The notes beneath the pieces are model-generated. The model was not told the origin of the DNA. It was given only the letters and a program-made list of their open reading frames with translations, and ran no database searches. A stretch of DNA of 64,000 bases from Bacillus_BD sp963765265. Lineage in GTDB: Bacteria; Bacillota; Bacilli; Bacillales; Cytobacillaceae. The stretch is taken from assembly GCA_963765265.1 (NCBI GenBank), contig CAVXVN010000005.1, positions 558,001 through 622,000 of the forward strand, in the 5' to 3' direction. Below are positions 60,113 to 64,000 of the stretch, one piece after another (position 1 is the stretch's first letter; each line of letters starts with the position of its first letter). The position numbers were made by a program, and so were the translations under genes.

Positions 60113-60976
60113 GTGAAATTAATTAATTTTAAAGTAGAAGAACAAATTCGTTTAGGAATCAAAACCGAAAAAGGGATTTTGGATGTAGAACAAGCAGCCA
60201 CTTCATTGTCTCTGGAGTTGCCAACGACAATGGAACAAGTGATTGCTGGGGGAGATAAGGCACTTAGTCAATTAGCAGAATTAACCAAGCTTGAATTTCC
60301 CGCCATTTCAGAAGAAGCGCTTGTATATGCTCCATGTATCACTCAACCGGAAAAAATTATTTGTGTAGGGTTAAATTATGTAGATCATGCAAAAGAATCA
60401 AATATGGAGATCCCAACTTCGCCAGTTCTCTTTAGTAAATTTAATAATACATTAGCTGCACACAATCAAACGATTCGTTTGCCAAAGACCGCTGAGAAAT
60501 TTGATTATGAAGTAGAAATGGTCATTGTCATTGGAAAAGAAGCGGCAAATGTTTCTAAAAATGAAGCACTTTCATATGTATTTGGTTATACAGTGGGAAA
60601 TGATCTATCTGCTAGAGATCTTCAATTCCGTAGTGGTCAGTGGTTACTTGGAAAAACATGTGATCATTTTGGTCCCATTGGTCCATATTTAGTTACTGCA
60701 GACGAATTAGACCCAACGAATTTGAATATTCAATGTAGCGTAAATGGTGAAGTTCGCCAATCTGCTAACACACGTGATATGATTTTTGACTGCGCTACCC
60801 TTGTCAGTTATTTATCGGAGCATATGACATTAAAGCCAGGGGACATTATTTTTTCTGGCACACCAGAAGGAGTCATTTTGGGCTATCCAGAAGATCAGCA
60901 AGTATGGTTGAAATCGGGAGATGAAGTACAAGTTTCAGTTGAAAATATTGGTACTTTAGTGAATGTACTAAAGTAA
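60113..60976 (+). CDS. Fumarylacetoacetate hydrolase (FAH)-family protein
   Basis: A 287-residue FAH-fold enzyme: small N-terminal domain, then KIICVGLNYVDHAKE, metal ligands in FDYEVEMVIVIG and GNDLSARDLQ, and the active-site segment GKTCDHFGPIGPY, ending DIIFSGTPEGV. Members act as acylpyruvases, oxaloacetate decarboxylases or hydrolases in aromatic degradation; the exact reaction cannot be read. GTG start with GGAG 8 bases upstream. Single gene, convergent with the secreted nuclease. Confidence 0.9.
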   Translation: MKLINFKVEEQIRLGIKTEKGILDVEQAATSLSLELPTTMEQVIAGGDKALSQLAELTKLEFPAISEEALVYAPCITQPEKIICVGLNYVDHAKESNMEIPTSPVLFSKFNNTLAAHNQTIRLPKTAEKFDYEVEMVIVIGKEAANVSKNEALSYVFGYTVGNDLSARDLQFRSGQWLLGKTCDHFGPIGPYLVTADELDPTNLNIQCSVNGEVRQSANTRDMIFDCATLVSYLSEHMTLKPGDIIFSGTPEGVILGYPEDQQVWLKSGDEVQVSVENIGTLVNVLK

Positions 60977-60998
60977 TTTTATAAAAAATAAAGGAAGA

Positions 60999-61057
60999 AA
61001 GGGCTGCCCTAAGCAAAGATGTTAGATATCTTTTGCTTGGGACAACCCTTTTGTTTT
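60999..61057 (+). terminator. Bidirectional terminator between the FAH gene and the nuclease gene
   Basis: AAGGGCTGCCCTAAGCAAA pairs imperfectly with TTTGCTTGGGACAACCCTT; T-rich tail on the plus strand. Confidence 0.75.
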
Positions 61058-61058
61058 A

Positions 61059-63873
61059 TTAAGATGCTTTGTTTTCAATTGTTCCAAATGGCGAAGGGAT
61101 TTCTTCTCCATATGAATTGGTGAATTTGATTTGAGAAGGATTCACTTTCTCGCCTAAACTCCATTTTTTAACGTTTTCGGCTCCTCTTATTTCTTGAATT
61201 TTTCCTTTTTCAATGAAGACTTCTTTCACTTCTGTTCCGGTAAAATCAACCACTGCCTCTTGGGCTGAAGAGATTACAATGGTTGTTTTCTTTAGGCCTT
61301 CACCTTTAAGTGTGGCAGATTTTTTAAGATGTATACCATCAGCTATTGAAGAGGTTGCATCCATTTTGATAAGAGCTTTGTCTGGTCCAATAACAAGTTT
61401 TTTTGCTACGTAACCGACAAGATCAAACACGTTTTCGAATTGAGATTCATCTACTACAATTGGCTTTTTCAAAGATGTTTGAATTAATACAGGATCATGG
61501 TCACTTGCACGACCGTGTTCTTCCATGAAACCTGAATTAATATGAAGAATATCAATATTTGTTCTGTGTGCTATGTTGTTGGACACTAAAATATGGTCAA
61601 GTACTTGAGCATTTCCCTGATATGAATACGTATAACGTTCTTCAGCAGGAACTTTCTCAATCATATTTGTTAATTCATTCCCTTTTAACGCTTTTAAAGG
61701 ATTAGAGAATTCAAAGTCATTAAAGTCACCTAACAAGACAACATTTGCATTTGGATCTTTTGCTTGAATATCTTTAACAAAGCCATTTACAACATTTGCA
61801 ATTTGCATACGTTGAACTTCACTATTTAAGACAGGAGGCTGTACTTTACCGAATAATGGTAAATCTCCACCTTTTGAGTTAAAGTGGTTGGCTACGACAA
61901 TGACACTTTCTCCATTAAAATCAAACTGTGCAGCAAGTGGTTTACGGCTGTTTTCAAAAGCAGTATTTGACGGGTCAATACGGCCAGGATTTAATGTTAG
62001 CTTACCATTTTCAAATCCAACCGCTTGTGTAGCAGTGCCTTTTGTACCTTCTGTTAATGTTACTCGCTCAGGGTTATAAAGGAAGCCGACACGGATATTT
62101 CCTCCAGGAGCCCCGCCATCTTTTTTATCCTCTGGTGCGATGTCAGTATAAACATAATTTGGGCCACCTAGAGATTTAATTTTTTCGGTTAATAATGCAG
62201 CACTTGCGCTGGCATCAGTTGTACGGCTATCTGTAGCACCATCGTTATCTTGTACTTCTGTCAAACCGATAATGTCAGGTGTTTTCATGTTCGAAACAAT
62301 CGCTTCAGCTAGTTTCGTAACTTTTGCATCATCTGTTTTTGTTGAAAAGTTTTCTACATTGTAAGAAGCCAATGTTAATTTGTCTGCTTTATATGTTATA
62401 GGTGTTGTTTCACGTGTGTTTGAACCTTCGATTAATTTTAGGTAAATCTGCTTTGTTGCTAAGAACTTTAAAGTTGCTAAAGCCGTAGCTGACAACCCCT
62501 TTAATGGTACCTTCAAAACGATCGCCCATTTTGGCTACGTAGCGAGTATCATTGATGTCAATCATAATTCTTTCAGGGTTATAGTCAAATTCAGATATGC
62601 GTAATCCACCAGCGGTTGTATTTGTTGCCATTGTGCCAGGAATAACCGTTAATTCCCCAAATTGTTGTAGAGCAACTACCTTTGGATTGTTTACTCCTAC
62701 AAGCATACCTTCCATGCTTTCAAAGAAGTCAATTCCATCTTCTTCAGGATCAAATTCAGCCAATTTATCATTGTCAATGATTTCAGTTGGTGGAATGCGA
62801 TCTTCACCGATGATAATTGCTGCAGGTAAATCTTGATTGCTTGCTGTTTGACTTGAACAGTTGTTGCGTTAATTTCTGTTACAGGTAAATCTGTTTGTAG
62901 TTTTTCAGCATAACCCTCTAATACCCATTCCTTCACTTGTCCGCTAACTTTAACTACGTCGCCGACTTGAACGCCATGTGATTTTTTATAATACTAAAAG
63001 TCCTTCTGAAGTCTTATCATTCATATCCGCTTGCAAGTCTTGAATATAAAACTCACTTCCATTCACATAAGTGACAATTCCTTCTACATTTCCAACATTT
63101 TTTCCATTGTATGGAGAATAATGTCCTTCACCTTGAATGTCATGTATATGAAGGTTTTCGATTGCAATTGAATAAGAGAATTGAGACACATCGCTATTGG
63201 TTAAACTTGTTTTTACAGCTATGGCTTTAATCGTCGTGTCTACTGTAATTTCAATTGGAGCACTGTAAACGGTGCTAGTCGTTGTTGGTTCACTGCCATC
63301 CAATGTAAAGTAGATGGTTGCACCTTCAGTATTAGTAGTTAATTCCACTTTTGTACCTTGGGGCACCATACCTTCTTTTGGTGTCGCGGAAACGGCTTGT
63401 ACTTTAGTAGGATTTGTTTCTTCGATAAAGGTAAATCCTTTAGCGCTCTGTAAACCAGGTACAGAAAAATAGGCTCCTAATGTACCTGTAATTTGAATTT
63501 TCTTGCCTAAGTTTTCTGGATGATCTTTTAAATTAAGTTCTGTTCTAACAGAGCCAGAGGGTAATTGTACGGGCAAAATTTTACTAGGATTGGTCTCAGT
63601 TGGTGAATCAGCGATGGCAAGATTTGTACCAGCAGCTGTAAATGTAAATGGAGCCGTATGTGAATATGTTGCCTTTCCTCCACTTCCTGATACTGTTGAA
63701 CCAACAATATACCCCTCCACGGTAGCGGTACCGCTATTATTCGCAATAGCCTCTGCAACAGAAATAATTTCTGCTGCTTTTGATACATTTGCACTAAATG
63801 GAGTAAATAGGCTAAAGATTAATGCAAAGACAAGTACAAAATTGACAGTTTTTTTCTTCTGATTTCCTATCAT
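61059..63873 (-). pseudogene. Large secreted multidomain nuclease (endonuclease/exonuclease/phosphatase family), about three frameshifts
   Basis: A ~930-residue extracellular protein. Signal peptide ending ANVSKAAE; DUF6359-like OB domain (TATVEGYIVG); a chitobiase/FN3-like domain (IYFTLDGSEPTT); a YhcR-type OB region (GNVEGIVTYVNGSEFYIQ); then an EEP catalytic domain with YNVENFSTK, GLTEVQDNDG, VANHFNSKGGD, LGDFNDFEF and GRASDHDPVLI. It probably degrades extracellular DNA/RNA for phosphate. Shifts lie near 62985, 62830 and 62465. No LPXTG or SLH anchor at the C-terminus, unlike YhcR. ATG at 63873 has AGGAGAGG upstream. Confidence 0.85.
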
Positions 63874-63928
63874 TTTATCCTCTCCTAATCATCGTTTTAT
63901 CTGTTAGTGAAAAGGTACATGGTAATAG

Positions 63929-63953
63929 ACCAAGAATGAGATTAATTCTTGGT
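63929..63953. promoter_or_regulatory. Inverted repeat upstream of the nuclease gene
   Basis: ACCAAGAAT, seven bases, ATTCTTGGT; lies about 55 bases before the nuclease start on the minus strand. Could be an operator or leader hairpin; no T-run follows. Confidence 0.35.
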
Positions 63954-64000
63954 TATTTGGCATATAACTTAATCTCTACTATTTAAGTAGAACATTCTCT

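Overview
The window is low-GC chromosomal DNA of a member of Bacillaceae (Firmicutes). Evidence: a 16S-23S-5S operon of Bacillus type, strong AGGAGG ribosome binding sites, TTG/GTG starts, two cobalamin riboswitches and one c-di-AMP riboswitch, and many genes of familiar Bacillus type (yetJ, yqhV, ktrAB, sdaAA/AB, ykoN/ykoS-like genes). I cannot name the species. At least a dozen otherwise well-conserved genes carry one to three single-base frameshifts, often at short homopolymers. Much of this probably reflects consensus error rather than gene decay, so I describe these as frameshifted genes, not confidently as dead ones.

Layout. 0.06-10.4 kb: a sulfonate/taurine island. A divergent ssuB-ssuC pair faces tauD, ssuA, a second tauD, then a complete ssuE-ssuA-ssuD-ssuC-ssuB unit and a remnant of another ssuE. 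Four units in this island share a leader made of a tiny covarying hairpin followed by a terminator-like hairpin. 10.5-13.6 kb: LiaG-like protein, YetJ, a Cof-type phosphatase, YqhV. 13.9-18.9 kb: rrn operon without spacer tRNAs. 19-27 kb: a Crp/Fnr regulator, then metE and a class I ribonucleotide reductase operon, each behind its own B12 riboswitch. 27.4-31.2 kb: yjdM and a glycerol-3-phosphate uptake operon in which ugpE is cut short and ugpB is missing.

31.9-40.3 kb is the most unusual part: one tight operon of nine genes. It holds two repeat proteins built from a shared ~150-residue module, two PaaK-like adenylating ligases, a TIM-barrel amidohydrolase, the two-enzyme aminohydroxybenzoate route (3-dehydroquinate synthase II-like and ADH-synthase-like aldolase), and two small proteins. 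The ligase/amidohydrolase/aminohydroxybenzoate combination is what benzoxazole natural-product pathways use, so I read it as a cryptic small-molecule cluster.

40.4-50.2 kb: chromate transporter, GNAT acetyltransferase, c-di-AMP-controlled ktrB-ktrA, two uncharacterised proteins, serine dehydratase, class I fructose-bisphosphate aldolase and tRNA-Val. 50.2-59.1 kb, all on the minus strand: a DMT-family permease, a region resembling the B. subtilis yko envelope genes (truncated GT2, YkoS-like, polysaccharide deacetylase, diacylglycerol glycosyltransferase-like), a DedA-PAP2 fusion and a two-component system. 59.3-64 kb: nitroreductase, an FAH-family hydrolase and a large secreted nuclease. A ~205-base structured repeat occurs twice, before the metE riboswitch and in the yko-like region.
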